Shown here: one piece after another, positions 25,311 to 32,848 of the stretch
Position numbering within the stretch: position 1 is the stretch's first letter
Layout: the number at the start of each line of letters is the position of its first letter
NCBI GenBank assembly: GCA_003134655.1
Contig: PLBY01000060.1
Location: 41,891 to 105,890 of the forward strand
Reading direction: 5' to 3'
Origin: Acidobacteriaceae bacterium
GTDB lineage: Bacteria; Acidobacteriota; Terriglobia; Terriglobales; Acidobacteriaceae
Length of the DNA: 64,000 nucleotides
Made by a program: the position numbers and the translations under genes
Notes under the pieces: model-generated
What the model was told of the DNA's origin: nothing
The model's input: only the letters and a program-made list of their open reading frames with translations
The model's database searches: none

Positions 25311-26972
25311 ATGTCTCTCAATCATGTAAACGCGATTGTGGTTGGTGGCGGCGCGGGAGGCGGCATCGTCGCCAAAGAGCTTGCCGAGGCCGGCCTCAGC
25401 GTGGTCCTGTTGGAACGCGGCAAATGGTACAGCTCCTACGATGATCGCAAAGACGACCTGCGCAACCAGCGCACCTGCGTCCTGGGAAACTCCTTTGGCC
25501 CCGACGAGCAACGCAACCCGCGCGTTTCCGTCGACGCCAAAGGCACGGGACACATCGTCCGCTCGAACCAAGGCGCCTACAGCAACAATGCCGCCTGTGT
25601 CGGCGGTGGCACGCTCAGCTACGGGGCGATGGCATGGCGCTTTCTGGAAAAAGATTTCCGCCTGCGTTCGACCTATGGAGCGGTTGCCGGCAGCACCCTC
25701 GAGGACTGGCCCATCAGCTACGCGGACCTCGAGCCCTGCTACGAAAAAGCGGAGTGGGAAATTGGAGTCTCGGGCGACGACTCGAACAACATCTTTCGCG
25801 CCCCGCGCCGCCGTCTCCTGCCCATGCCTCCGCTGCCGCCCAACCGCGAACATCAGATTCTTAAGCCTGCCGCCGAGCGCCTTGGCCTGCACCCGTTCGA
25901 CCTTCCCACGCTGCGAAACTCCGTTCCCTACAACGGACGCGGCGCCTGTATGCGCTGTCGCTGGTGCGTGGGTTTCGCCTGCGAGGTCGACGCCAAGTGC
26001 GGCACTCAGAATACGGTCATTCCGAAGGCGCTCAAGACCGGTAACTGCGAACTGCGCTCCGAATGCATCGCGAAAGAAGTCCTCACCGACGACCGTGGCC
26101 GCGCCACCGGGGTCGCTTACTTTGATTCCAACGGACGGCTGCAGGAACAGACCGCAGATCTCGTGGTTGTCTCCTGCTCGGCCACAGAGTCAGCGCGTCT
26201 GCTGTTGAACTCCAAGAGCCGTCTGTTCCCCAACGGCCTGGGCAATCGCTACGACTGGGTGGGAAGAAACTTGCAGGGACACGCATACACCGGAGCCGCG
26301 GGCCTGTTCGAACAGGAAACGTACGACGACCTTGGCCCCGGCGCTTCGATCGCGCTCTGCGACTACAACCACGGTAATCCAGGATTCATTGGCGGCGGTC
26401 TTCTCGCAAATGAGTTCATTCGTCTGCCCTATCAGTTCGCTGGACTACGCGCCCCCGGGGTCCCGCGCTGGGGCCCTGCACATAAGGACTTCATGCGCCT
26501 TTATTACCGGCGCAGCATTTTTGTCATGGGTCCAGTGCAGGAGATGCCGGTCTTCGAAGCCCGAGTGCAAGTCGATCCGACGGTGAAAGATGCCTGGGGC
26601 ATTCCTGTGGTCCGACTCTCCGGCCACCGCCACGACAACGATCTGCTCGGAACGAAGTTCCTATCCTCGAAAGCCGAGGCGTGGTTGAAGGAAGCCGGCG
26701 CTACCACGACCATCCCCTTCAACTGGATTTCCCGAGACGGCCCGAGCGGAGGCCAGCACCAGGCCGGGACTTGCCGCATGGGCAACGACCCTCAGACTTC
26801 CGTCGTCGACAAACACTGCCGCATCCATGACGTTGACAACCTCTACGTCATCGACGGCAGCGTCCACGTCACAAATGGCGGGTTCAATCCCGTCCTCACC
26901 ATCATGGCGATCGCGTATTACGCCTCCGACAATCTGGTGAGATCGTGGAAGGGCACTCATGGCCGCTCTTAG
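25311..26972 (+). CDS. GMC-type membrane-associated flavoprotein dehydrogenase
   Basis: 553 residues. The N-terminal FAD-binding Rossmann motif is VVGGGAGGGIVAKELAEAG (about residues 10-28), then LLERG. The substrate-binding and C-terminal GMC_oxred_C parts carry SGGQHQAGTCRMGNDP with the conserved His-x-x-Gly, followed by NLYVIDGSVHVTNGGFNPVLTIMA. A Cys-rich CMRCRWCVGFACEVDAKCG segment (about residue 215) is as seen in gluconate 2-dehydrogenase-like flavoproteins and is often taken as an iron-sulfur site. There is no signal peptide, which fits export together with the Tat-carrying subunit 3 encoded just upstream. It oxidises an alcohol or sugar and passes electrons to the cytochrome encoded 24 bp downstream. 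Confidence 0.88.
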   Translation: MSLNHVNAIVVGGGAGGGIVAKELAEAGLSVVLLERGKWYSSYDDRKDDLRNQRTCVLGNSFGPDEQRNPRVSVDAKGTGHIVRSNQGAYSNNAACVGGGTLSYGAMAWRFLEKDFRLRSTYGAVAGSTLEDWPISYADLEPCYEKAEWEIGVSGDDSNNIFRAPRRRLLPMPPLPPNREHQILKPAAERLGLHPFDLPTLRNSVPYNGRGACMRCRWCVGFACEVDAKCGTQNTVIPKALKTGNCELRSECIAKEVLTDDRGRATGVAYFDSNGRLQEQTADLVVVSCSATESARLLLNSKSRLFPNGLGNRYDWVGRNLQGHAYTGAAGLFEQETYDDLGPGASIALCDYNHGNPGFIGGGLLANEFIRLPYQFAGLRAPGVPRWGPAHKDFMRLYYRRSIFVMGPVQEMPVFEARVQVDPTVKDAWGIPVVRLSGHRHDNDLLGTKFLSSKAEAWLKEAGATTTIPFNWISRDGPSGGQHQAGTCRMGNDPQTSVVDKHCRIHDVDNLYVIDGSVHVTNGGFNPVLTIMAIAYYASDNLVRSWKGTHGRS

Positions 26973-26996
26973 CGCTTGCCACAAGGAATGTGCGCT

Positions 26997-28070
26997 ATGA
27001 CGGTCCGCAGATTCCTTCGCCTTCGCGTCGTTGCGCCCCTGATGATCGCCTTGTTCGTGATCCTGTTCCTGCCCGGCGCCAGCCTCTACTACAGTTACTC
27101 CGGCGGACGATCCTGCGCCCGATGCCACGAAATCTGGCAGCCTTACCGCGACTGGCACGAATCGGCTCATCGCAACATCCCGTGCTCCGAGTGTCACGGC
27201 GATGTCCTCACCCTCGACGCCGGCTTTCATTTGAAAAATATCCGTCAATTAGCCGCGCATCTGCGTGGCCAAGTCCCCGAACAAGTTCGCCTGAAAACCG
27301 AGGACGTACTCAAAATCAGTGCGCGTTGCGCCAAGTGTCACCGTCAGGAATCCGCAGATTGGTCAGCCGGCCCGCACGGCGCCACCTATTCGCGCATCTT
27401 CCTCGACAAAGATCACAACCGGCGCCGCCTCTTGATGGACGACTGCCTGCGTTGTCACGCAATGCACTTCGAAGGCAGCGTCCGCGACTTGGTCACTCCT
27501 GTGGATACGAAAGGTCCGTGGAGACTCCTGGATCCGAAACTCGCGGAGCAACCCGCGATCCCGTGCCTGGCGTGCCATCAGATGCATCGTCACGGTGCAC
27601 CCCTCGCGCGCCCCGCGGTCAAGGCGGATGACGCGGGCCCTCGCGAGGAAGTCTCGAGGCCGTCGCTGGCATTATTTGATCGTCGCGAGCAGGACTATAT
27701 ATCGCTCGGCCGCTTACCGCTCCCACAGGTGTACGAACGCGCCCGCCGGGTCAAGATCAGCCCTGACCAGCGTCAGGCTCTCTGCTACCAGTGCCACGCC
27801 CCGGAGGCCAGCAGCCAAATCGGCTCCGGCGACGACCGCACGCCCACCGGAGTCCACGAAGGCCTCAGTTGTTTCGCCTGCCACGAAAAACACGGCCAGA
27901 AGACGCGAGCATCGTGCACAACCTGCCATCCGCAACTGTCGAACTGCGGCCTCAACGTCGAAACCATGGATACGACTTTCAAGTCCACGAAGAGTCCCCA
28001 CAATGTCCACACGGTGAAGTGCGTTGACTGCCACACAAAGGGTGTTCCCAAGAAGAAACCGCGGGCGTAG
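26997..28070 (+). CDS. Membrane-anchored nonaheme c-type cytochrome
   Basis: 357 residues from ATG 26997, with AAGGA about nine bases upstream (TTG 26976 and ATG 26988 are alternatives). An uncleaved N-terminal helix (VVAPLMIALFVILFLPGASLYY) anchors the protein. Nine CxxCH motifs follow: CARCH, CSECH, CAKCH, CLRCH, CLACH, CYQCH, CFACH, CTTCH, CVDCH. The first pair in an anchored arrangement resembles NapC/NirT/NrfH quinol-oxidising cytochromes; the rest resembles multiheme DmsE/MtrA-like strings. It is the last gene of the subunit 3-GMC-cytochrome operon, so it most likely takes electrons from the flavoprotein. The exact electron acceptor is unknown. Confidence 0.85.
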   Translation: MTVRRFLRLRVVAPLMIALFVILFLPGASLYYSYSGGRSCARCHEIWQPYRDWHESAHRNIPCSECHGDVLTLDAGFHLKNIRQLAAHLRGQVPEQVRLKTEDVLKISARCAKCHRQESADWSAGPHGATYSRIFLDKDHNRRRLLMDDCLRCHAMHFEGSVRDLVTPVDTKGPWRLLDPKLAEQPAIPCLACHQMHRHGAPLARPAVKADDAGPREEVSRPSLALFDRREQDYISLGRLPLPQVYERARRVKISPDQRQALCYQCHAPEASSQIGSGDDRTPTGVHEGLSCFACHEKHGQKTRASCTTCHPQLSNCGLNVETMDTTFKSTKSPHNVHTVKCVDCHTKGVPKKKPRA

Positions 28071-28096
28071 CAACTGCATTCGCGACGGGAGCCGCG

Positions 28097-28148
28097 AAAA
28101 ATAGAACAGCCCGCAAGCACTTGTCTATTCAAACAAGGCTTGCGGGCT
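28097..28148 (-). terminator. Strong intrinsic terminator, minus strand
   Basis: 11-bp perfect stem AGCCCGCAAGC (28108-28118) / GCTTGCGGGCT (28138-28148) with an inner CTTGT/ACAAG helix. In minus-strand orientation the hairpin is followed by TTC and TATTTTT (28102-28097). On the plus strand no T-run follows, so it serves the leftward transcript. Confidence 0.8.
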
Positions 28149-28349
28149 GCCCGGTGGACTGTTTGGGATTGACCAAGAGGTGGTCACTCTAACGTGGCCT
28201 CTACGGCAACTCCGGGTTCGTCGAATCGACGATTCCTGACCGACCTGCGCCAGGCGGAATTGAATCCTTACCTCACCGGTAGTGTGCGGGCTGTAGCTCC
28301 GGGCGCGCGTTTCTTGTCTGCGCCTGAAGCCCCGCTTAGAGCAACCGCT

Positions 28350-28412
28350 CTAAGTCTCAGCCACCTCACCTGGTCTTTGATAACCCCAACTACTGCCTTC
28401 AGAACTTGTCAT
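28350..28412 (-). CDS. 20-codon mini-ORF with strong Shine-Dalgarno (possible leader peptide)
   Basis: ATG at 28412-28410 is preceded by AAAGGAGGTGG at ideal spacing. The product begins MTSSEG, has SSWGYQRP in the middle and ends GEVAET before TAG. It is hydrophilic, so it is not a type I toxin-like peptide. The Shine-Dalgarno can be hidden by the long-range helix with 28177-28185. It might be a leader peptide, a secreted peptide precursor, or chance coding within an RNA gene. Confidence 0.4.
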   Translation of the reverse strand: MTSSEGSSWGYQRPGEVAET

Positions 28413-28441
28413 CCGACCACCTCCTTTCCGGTGTAATTCGG

Positions 28442-28471
28442 ACAATAGTACGAAACCGCCCTGTGCGTCAA
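28442..28471 (-). promoter_or_regulatory. Sigma70-type promoter for the small RNA/mini-ORF
   Basis: Minus strand -35 TTGACG (28471-28466) and -10 TATTGT (28447-28442, 18-base spacing) or TACTAT (28450-28445, 15-base spacing). It is placed just upstream of the AAAGGAGGTGG site of the mini-ORF. Confidence 0.5.
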
Positions 28472-28570
28472 CCGGCACGAAAGTGGGCACGAAAGTGGGT
28501 GCTGTCCTATCGACTTTAGGAAGACCCGAAAGTGGGTATCAGGGAAAGCAACAGGAGACTGTGAGCCGCG

Positions 28571-28960
28571 TTAACGATTGGCGAGAGTGGCAATTTCGCC
28601 CAGCCCCAACAAGCTGGCATCTGCCGTGACCAGCGTCAAATTGAGTACCTTGGCGGTAGCTGCGAGAAATCTGTCGGCTGGATCGCGCTGCGGCAACGGA
28701 AGGCGGCGTGCCGCTGCGACCATTTCGTGGGTCAGAGGAGCCTGCCGGAAGGGCCCAGTTGCTTCCACCAGCCACCGATCCAAGTCATGCGCCAAGTACA
28801 CTCGACCTTTCTGATGGAGAATAAGCGCCTCCCACGTGCTGATGGGGGATAGCCAAAGCTCGTTTTGCAAGTCCCGCAGTTCTCTGCGTACCCTCGCGCC
28901 CAGCCGATCAGTCTGGCGGAGACTCCACAACCAAATGTGAGTGTCCAGCAGAAGTTTCAA
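28571..28960 (-). CDS. vapC: VapC-like PIN-domain ribonuclease toxin
   Basis: 129 residues from a TTG start at 28960 that overlaps the antitoxin stop as TTGA, with GGAGG ten bases upstream; an ATG at 28978 in the same frame is less likely. PIN-domain acidic residues are visible: LLLDTHIWLW (first Asp), STWEALILHQKGR (Glu), DPADRFLAATA (Asp) and LVTADASL (last Asp). It should cleave RNA, commonly tRNA or rRNA, when free of antitoxin. It is encoded directly after its Phd/YefM-type antitoxin, so this is a type II toxin-antitoxin pair. Confidence 0.9.
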   Translation of the reverse strand: MKLLLDTHIWLWSLRQTDRLGARVRRELRDLQNELWLSPISTWEALILHQKGRVYLAHDLDRWLVEATGPFRQAPLTHEMVAAARRLPLPQRDPADRFLAATAKVLNLTLVTADASLLGLGEIATLANR

Positions 28961-29193
28961 TCTCGCAGGACCTCCCAATCATCTTCATCGTTTGCGGGAG
29001 AAATGATGTCACCAAGAATCTTCATCTCCTTCATCGAACCGATCCAATCGCGGTTATTGGTCGGCGCGGGAGGGGCGACCTCTGCGATGGGACGCCCGCG
29101 ACGCGTCACCCGGATCGGCTGTTTGGTTTTCTGCACCTCATCGAGGATTGCCAAACACTTGGCTTTGAACTCGGAGATAGCTATTTCTCTCAT
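28957..29193 (-). CDS. Phd/YefM-family antitoxin (VapB)
   Basis: 78 residues. The N terminus EIAISEFKAKCLAILDEVQKTKQPIRVTRRGRPIAEVAPP is the Phd/YefM DNA-binding fold; the C-terminal acidic tail (DDWEVLRD) would wrap the PIN toxin. It presumably represses its own promoter, which must lie in the 42-bp gap before 29236 or overlap the start; an AT-rich stretch lies there. Its stop overlaps the toxin TTG by four bases. Confidence 0.9.
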   Translation of the reverse strand: MREIAISEFKAKCLAILDEVQKTKQPIRVTRRGRPIAEVAPPAPTNNRDWIGSMKEMKILGDIISPANDEDDWEVLRD

Positions 29194-29235
29194 GACTCAT
29201 ATATTAGACCATAGTCCACTCAATTGGTCAATTAA

Positions 29236-30915
29236 CTATGGCAGCCCGAACGCGTACACCGCGCTTCCGGCCGCGATCGCCACATATTCCTTCCCGTCCA
29301 CCGCAAATGCCATCGGCGCAGCGTAAACGGCCCCGCCCATCTGGAAGTGCCACAGTGGTTTTCCTGCCGCTGCATCGAACGCGATGAAGTTTCCTTCGGC
29401 GTCGCCCGTGAACACCAGTCCGCCCGCCGTCGACAGCACTCCCGACCACGTCGGCGAAGTATGCTCAAACTTCCACTTGATCTCTCCCGTCGACGGATCG
29501 ATCGCCTTCAGAAATCCCAGATAAGGACGGGCCTCCTCCGACGGAAAATACGCGCTCCCGTAGTACGCGTGCCCCGCCTCATAAGGCTGCGGAGCCGTAC
29601 TGAAAATGTCACACTGATCCCGCGCCGTCACATAAAAGAGCCCGGTCTGCGGACTGTAAGTCGGAGCCATGAAGTTTGTCGTCCCCAGCGCTCCCGGGCA
29701 AACCGTGTGCCCTTCAAGAGTCGGCGAAGCTTCCTTCTTCGCCACCGGCCGGCCCTCCGCATCCTTCGTGTCGCTCCATGTAATCTTGCCGTAAGCATTC
29801 GCCGACACAAGCTTGCCCGTCGTGCGATCAAGCACGTAGAAGAATCCGTTGCGGTTGGCCTGCGCGATCAGATGCTTGCCGCCCGCGTCCAATATCACGG
29901 GGACCTGCGTCGCGTCCCAGTCGTGCTCGTCGTGCTTGGTGAACTGGAAGTACCAGTTCATCTTGCCGGTATCGGCATTCAACGCCAGCAGGGAATTGCT
30001 GTACAGGTTGTCGCCTGCGCGTCCCTCGCCCCGATTCGACGGCGCAGGATTCCCCGTCGGCCAGAAAATCTGATTCGTCACCGCGTCGTACGTTCCCGTA
30101 TTCCACGCAGGCGCTCCGCCCACCTTCCACGAATCGCCTTCCCAGCTGTCATGTCCCGGCTCACCCGGCCCCGGCACCGTATAGAAGCGCCACTTGCGCG
30201 CGCCGGTGTCGGCGTCGTAAGCATCAATGAATCCGCGCACTCCATACTCGCCGCCAGAAATGCCGATCACTATCAGCCCCTTCACCGACAGCGGCGCGAC
30301 CGTGAAGCTGTGTCCCGTGCGATAATCCGCCGCGACCACATCCCACACCAGGGCCCCGGTCTTGGCGTCGAGCGCGATCACGTGCGCATCCAGTGTGCCC
30401 ATAAAAACCTTGTCCCCCAGAATTGCGAGCCCGCGATTCACCCGCCCGCAGCACGGACGAATATCTCCCGGGATCTGCCGCTGGTACATCCAGATGGGCC
30501 GCGCGGTGCGCGCATCGAGCGCAAACGCGCGGTCGTCCTGCCCGGTGGCATACAGAATGCCGTCGACGACCAGCGGCGTGGTTTCAAGCTTTCCAGTCGC
30601 TCCGGTCTGATACACCCACTTCGCGACCATGGTTCGGGCATTGGTGATGTTGATCTGATCGAGGGAACTGAAGTGCTTTCCGGTGTAGTCCCCGGAGTAA
30701 CTCATCCAGTTCTGGGGCTCCTTCGCGGAGTTCACCAGTCGCTCGAAGGTCACCTGCGCGAGAGCCCTCGACGTGAAGAATCCGAAGAATAAGCAGACGA
30801 TGAAGACCCCCAGGAATCTCTGGGGTCTGTGCGGAGTTTCTCGGCTTCCTCTGCGGTAAGAGCTACTTCCCGCGCGCGCCACGAGAACATTGTTGCCCAC
30901 CCGCGGCCCTCTCAT
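29236..30915 (-). CDS. PQQ-dependent alcohol dehydrogenase, lanthanide-type active site
   Basis: 559 residues. An N-terminal hydrophobic segment (FLGVFIVCLFFGFFTSRALA) exports it. PQQ propeller W-motifs follow (for example NWMSYSGDYTGKHFSSLDQIN). The vicinal disulfide that packs on PQQ is Cys-Cys in IRPCCGRVNRG. The catalytic Asp region reads HDEHDWDATQ, with Asp332 and Asp334. An Asp two residues after the catalytic Asp is the mark of XoxF/ExaF-type lanthanide enzymes, whereas calcium enzymes have Ala, Ser or Thr there. It oxidises an alcohol in the periplasm and should pass electrons to the diheme cytochrome c encoded just upstream (ATGA overlap). The substrate is unknown. Confidence 0.88.
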   Translation of the reverse strand: MRGPRVGNNVLVARAGSSSYRRGSRETPHRPQRFLGVFIVCLFFGFFTSRALAQVTFERLVNSAKEPQNWMSYSGDYTGKHFSSLDQINITNARTMVAKWVYQTGATGKLETTPLVVDGILYATGQDDRAFALDARTARPIWMYQRQIPGDIRPCCGRVNRGLAILGDKVFMGTLDAHVIALDAKTGALVWDVVAADYRTGHSFTVAPLSVKGLIVIGISGGEYGVRGFIDAYDADTGARKWRFYTVPGPGEPGHDSWEGDSWKVGGAPAWNTGTYDAVTNQIFWPTGNPAPSNRGEGRAGDNLYSNSLLALNADTGKMNWYFQFTKHDEHDWDATQVPVILDAGGKHLIAQANRNGFFYVLDRTTGKLVSANAYGKITWSDTKDAEGRPVAKKEASPTLEGHTVCPGALGTTNFMAPTYSPQTGLFYVTARDQCDIFSTAPQPYEAGHAYYGSAYFPSEEARPYLGFLKAIDPSTGEIKWKFEHTSPTWSGVLSTAGGLVFTGDAEGNFIAFDAAAGKPLWHFQMGGAVYAAPMAFAVDGKEYVAIAAGSAVYAFGLP

Positions 30916-31742
30916 TTCGCCCCCACGCTGACCAAGTAAGCGACGATGTCTGCAAGATCTTTGTCGCTTAAAACGTCAGCTCCGTACTTCGGCATCGTTG
31001 ACTGCCGGCTCTTCTGAAAGGACCGTAGCGTGTTCTTCTCGAGAAGATGAATCTGCTCGTTAGCGTCCATCATTTGAACGCTGAAGCTGTCTTCGTTCAG
31101 CGTGACGCCCTTGATTTCCTTCCCGTCGGCGGTCACCACGGTAACGCTCTCGTATTCCTGCGGAAATTCTTTCGTCGACTCAGTCAATCCCCAAGCCAGT
31201 CTCCGGCTCGGATCGCGTACCGACTCAATGATCGCCTCCCGCGTCCGCGACCCGCCCACCGCCGTCAACTCCGGCCCCAGCCGCCCGCCCTTACCCTCGA
31301 CCATGTGGCACAGCGAGCAATTCGCATCGCCGTAAAATAGATCCTTCCCATGGCCCGCGCTGCCCACCGCGCTGGCTGGAGCCTTCACTTCCTGGCTGCG
31401 AATGTAGGTGATGATCTGCCAGATCTCATCGTCGGTCATCCCGACCCCCTGCCCATTAGTCCCGTTGGCCGGCATCGCAGTTCCGGGAATGCCGTTGCTG
31501 ATCACCTGAAACATGTCGGCGTCGGAGTGCGTATGCTTCTTCACCGCCCGCGTCAGGTCGGGCCCACGTCCGCCGCCGTGCACACCCAACCCGTGACACA
31601 GAGCGCAGTTGATGCGGAATTCGTACTCTCCAGCCTTCGCCGCCTTGGCATCACCAGCGAAGGGATTGTGATCATCCGCTGCGCACGTCCCAATCGCTAG
31701 GAGCAGCAGCGGGATCAATCCCCTGCACCATCCTCTGAACAT
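30912..31742 (-). CDS. Exported diheme cytochrome c
   Basis: 276 residues with a signal peptide (GLIPLLLLAIGTCAADD). Two haem sites are visible, CALCH (about residue 46) and CSLCH (about 143). Axial Met candidates lie in TAMPANGTNG and STMPKYG. Between the second site and the C terminus there is an extra 70-residue beta-rich segment (YESVTVVTADGKEIKGVTLNEDSFSVQ) typical of the haem-binding domain in acidobacterial and planctomycete cytochromes. Its stop overlaps the start of the PQQ dehydrogenase gene by four bases, so the two are translationally coupled and it is the likely electron acceptor. Confidence 0.88.
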   Translation of the reverse strand: MFRGWCRGLIPLLLLAIGTCAADDHNPFAGDAKAAKAGEYEFRINCALCHGLGVHGGGRGPDLTRAVKKHTHSDADMFQVISNGIPGTAMPANGTNGQGVGMTDDEIWQIITYIRSQEVKAPASAVGSAGHGKDLFYGDANCSLCHMVEGKGGRLGPELTAVGGSRTREAIIESVRDPSRRLAWGLTESTKEFPQEYESVTVVTADGKEIKGVTLNEDSFSVQMMDANEQIHLLEKNTLRSFQKSRQSTMPKYGADVLSDKDLADIVAYLVSVGAK

Positions 31743-31970
31743 GATTCACCTTCCCGGGAAAGTTGCCGCATTCTACGCCATCGAATCGCGATTGCAGCTT
31801 TGGAAATCTCGGCAGATTTGCGAAGGAGAACACATTCCCCCAGCCGTACATGTCCGGCGGGCATCTTGGGACCGGCACCTTTGGCTCTCTACACTGAAAT
31901 CCTGCCCTCCCGATGCCGATATTCCTGAGGGGAGAGGGTATTTTCCCTAGGCGTCCAAGTGATTGATCCC

Positions 31971-32624
31971 TCAGCCTTTCCAGCGAAAGGCGTCGGGCTG
32001 GGGAAGGCCCAGATGAGCCAGCACGCGATAGGCAAATTCGCGCGCCATTTCATCTAAAGAAGCAGGACTGTAATAAAAGGCCGGGATCAGCGGGAAGACA
32101 GTGGCGCCGGCATCGGCGGCCCGGTACATGTTGCGGATGTGGATTTTATTGAGCGGCGTTTCGCGCACGCACAGCACGAGCGGACGCTTCTCTTTGAGAG
32201 AAACGTCAGCCGCGCGCTCGATCAGTTGTGCTGCGACGCCGTTGGCGATACGGGCCAGAGTGCCCACGCTGCATGGCATGACGATCATGGCGTCGGCGGG
32301 ATAAGAACCGCTGGCCACGTTCGCACCGATGTTAGCGTTCGATTGCTCTTTAATTTTGGAAGCATGAATTTTGCGCGAAGCGCGGCTGCCAGAACTTCCG
32401 CTGGGATTCCGGGCGGGAGCTCCGAGAATCTGGCCGACCAGGTTGGACCGGCCCTTCAGGCCCAACTCTTCGGCCATGACCCGCAGCGCGCTGTCAGACG
32501 CGATGAAGTTGACCGTCTCCACGCGCGCGTCGCGTTCGACGGTCAGAAGAAGATGCCGCAAGAAAATGGCCCCGCTGGCCCCGGTTGCAGCGATGGTCAG
32601 ATTTTGTGGTGGATGGTTGGGCAC
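31971..32624 (-). CDS. ubiX: Flavin prenyltransferase UbiX
   Basis: 217 residues. The flavin-binding N terminus is TIAATGASGAIFLRHLL, and the MPCSVGTLARIANGVAAQLIERAADVSLKEKRPLVLCVRETPLNKIHIRNM block is diagnostic of UbiX. It makes prenylated FMN for UbiD-type decarboxylases. Residues 68-107 hold a basic, Ser-rich insertion (GSSGSRASRKIHASKIKEQ) that ordinary UbiX proteins lack, so it is longer than the usual 190-200 residues. No ubiD gene is in the window. Divergent from the ChaN-like gene across a REP-like palindrome. Confidence 0.93.
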   Translation of the reverse strand: MPNHPPQNLTIAATGASGAIFLRHLLLTVERDARVETVNFIASDSALRVMAEELGLKGRSNLVGQILGAPARNPSGSSGSRASRKIHASKIKEQSNANIGANVASGSYPADAMIVMPCSVGTLARIANGVAAQLIERAADVSLKEKRPLVLCVRETPLNKIHIRNMYRAADAGATVFPLIPAFYYSPASLDEMAREFAYRVLAHLGLPQPDAFRWKG

Positions 32625-32725
32625 GACTGTCCTTTGGAATAGCGAAAACGCCTCGCGGCAACTTTGGAATGGAGCGGGAAAACGAAATCGCTACACTCCA
32701 GCCCCGCAGGGACGGCATGTGATAG

Positions 32726-32745
32726 CCCGGCACGTAAGTGCCGGG
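32726..32745. repeat. REP-like palindrome
   Basis: Perfect 8-bp stem CCCGGCAC (32726-32733) / GTGCCGGG (32738-32745) with loop GTAA, in the gap between ubiX and the ChaN-like gene. Flanking CCCGCAGGGACGGC and CCCGTGAGGGACGGC (32703-32716 and about 32770-32784) form a near-direct repeat around it. Confidence 0.65.
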
Positions 32746-32848
32746 TCGGAGCGGTGAGAACGAGCGAGTCCCGTGAGGGACGGCACCAATTCTTAACCGA
32801 AGTTGGGAGCATAGGGAGTCAACCGACTAGAAGTCAAGCGAACGACAA

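Larger units (their letters stand above)
28097..28440 (-). ncRNA. Candidate structured small RNA or leader with embedded mini-ORF
   Basis: This is a self-contained minus-strand unit in a 500-bp gap. A promoter (TTGACG at 28471-28466, TACTAT at 28450-28445 or TATTGT at 28447-28442) precedes it, and the terminator at 28148-28097 ends it. Near the 5' end the segment 28423-28415 reads GAGGTGGTC and pairs perfectly with GACCACCTC at 28185-28177; with flanking A-U and G-U pairs the helix is about 11 bp. It encloses further hairpins: CTTAGAGC/GCTCTAAG with a GGTT loop, GGCGC/GCGCC, TACC/GGTA and CGTCG/CGACG. The 5' strand of the closing helix is also the Shine-Dalgarno of a 20-codon ORF. No family is recognised. 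Confidence 0.5.

Noticed and set aside
28194..28436. 80-codon plus-strand ORF opposite the small RNA
   Set aside because: No ribosome site, no recognisable domain, and the minus strand has the promoter, Shine-Dalgarno and terminator signals.
28097..28440. tmRNA, RNase P RNA, SRP RNA or 6S RNA
   Set aside because: The conserved cores I know for tmRNA, RNase P and SRP RNA are absent, and I could not fit a 6S fold with confidence; a covariance-model search would settle it.
29347..30792. 481-codon ORF on the plus strand opposite the PQQ dehydrogenase
   Set aside because: It is Arg/His-rich shadow coding; the minus-strand product has a full PQQ dehydrogenase pattern.
31743..31970. Possible small gene between ubiX and the diheme cytochrome gene
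   Set aside because: Short frames only, no ribosome site or similarity; it is more likely the promoter region of the cytochrome operon.
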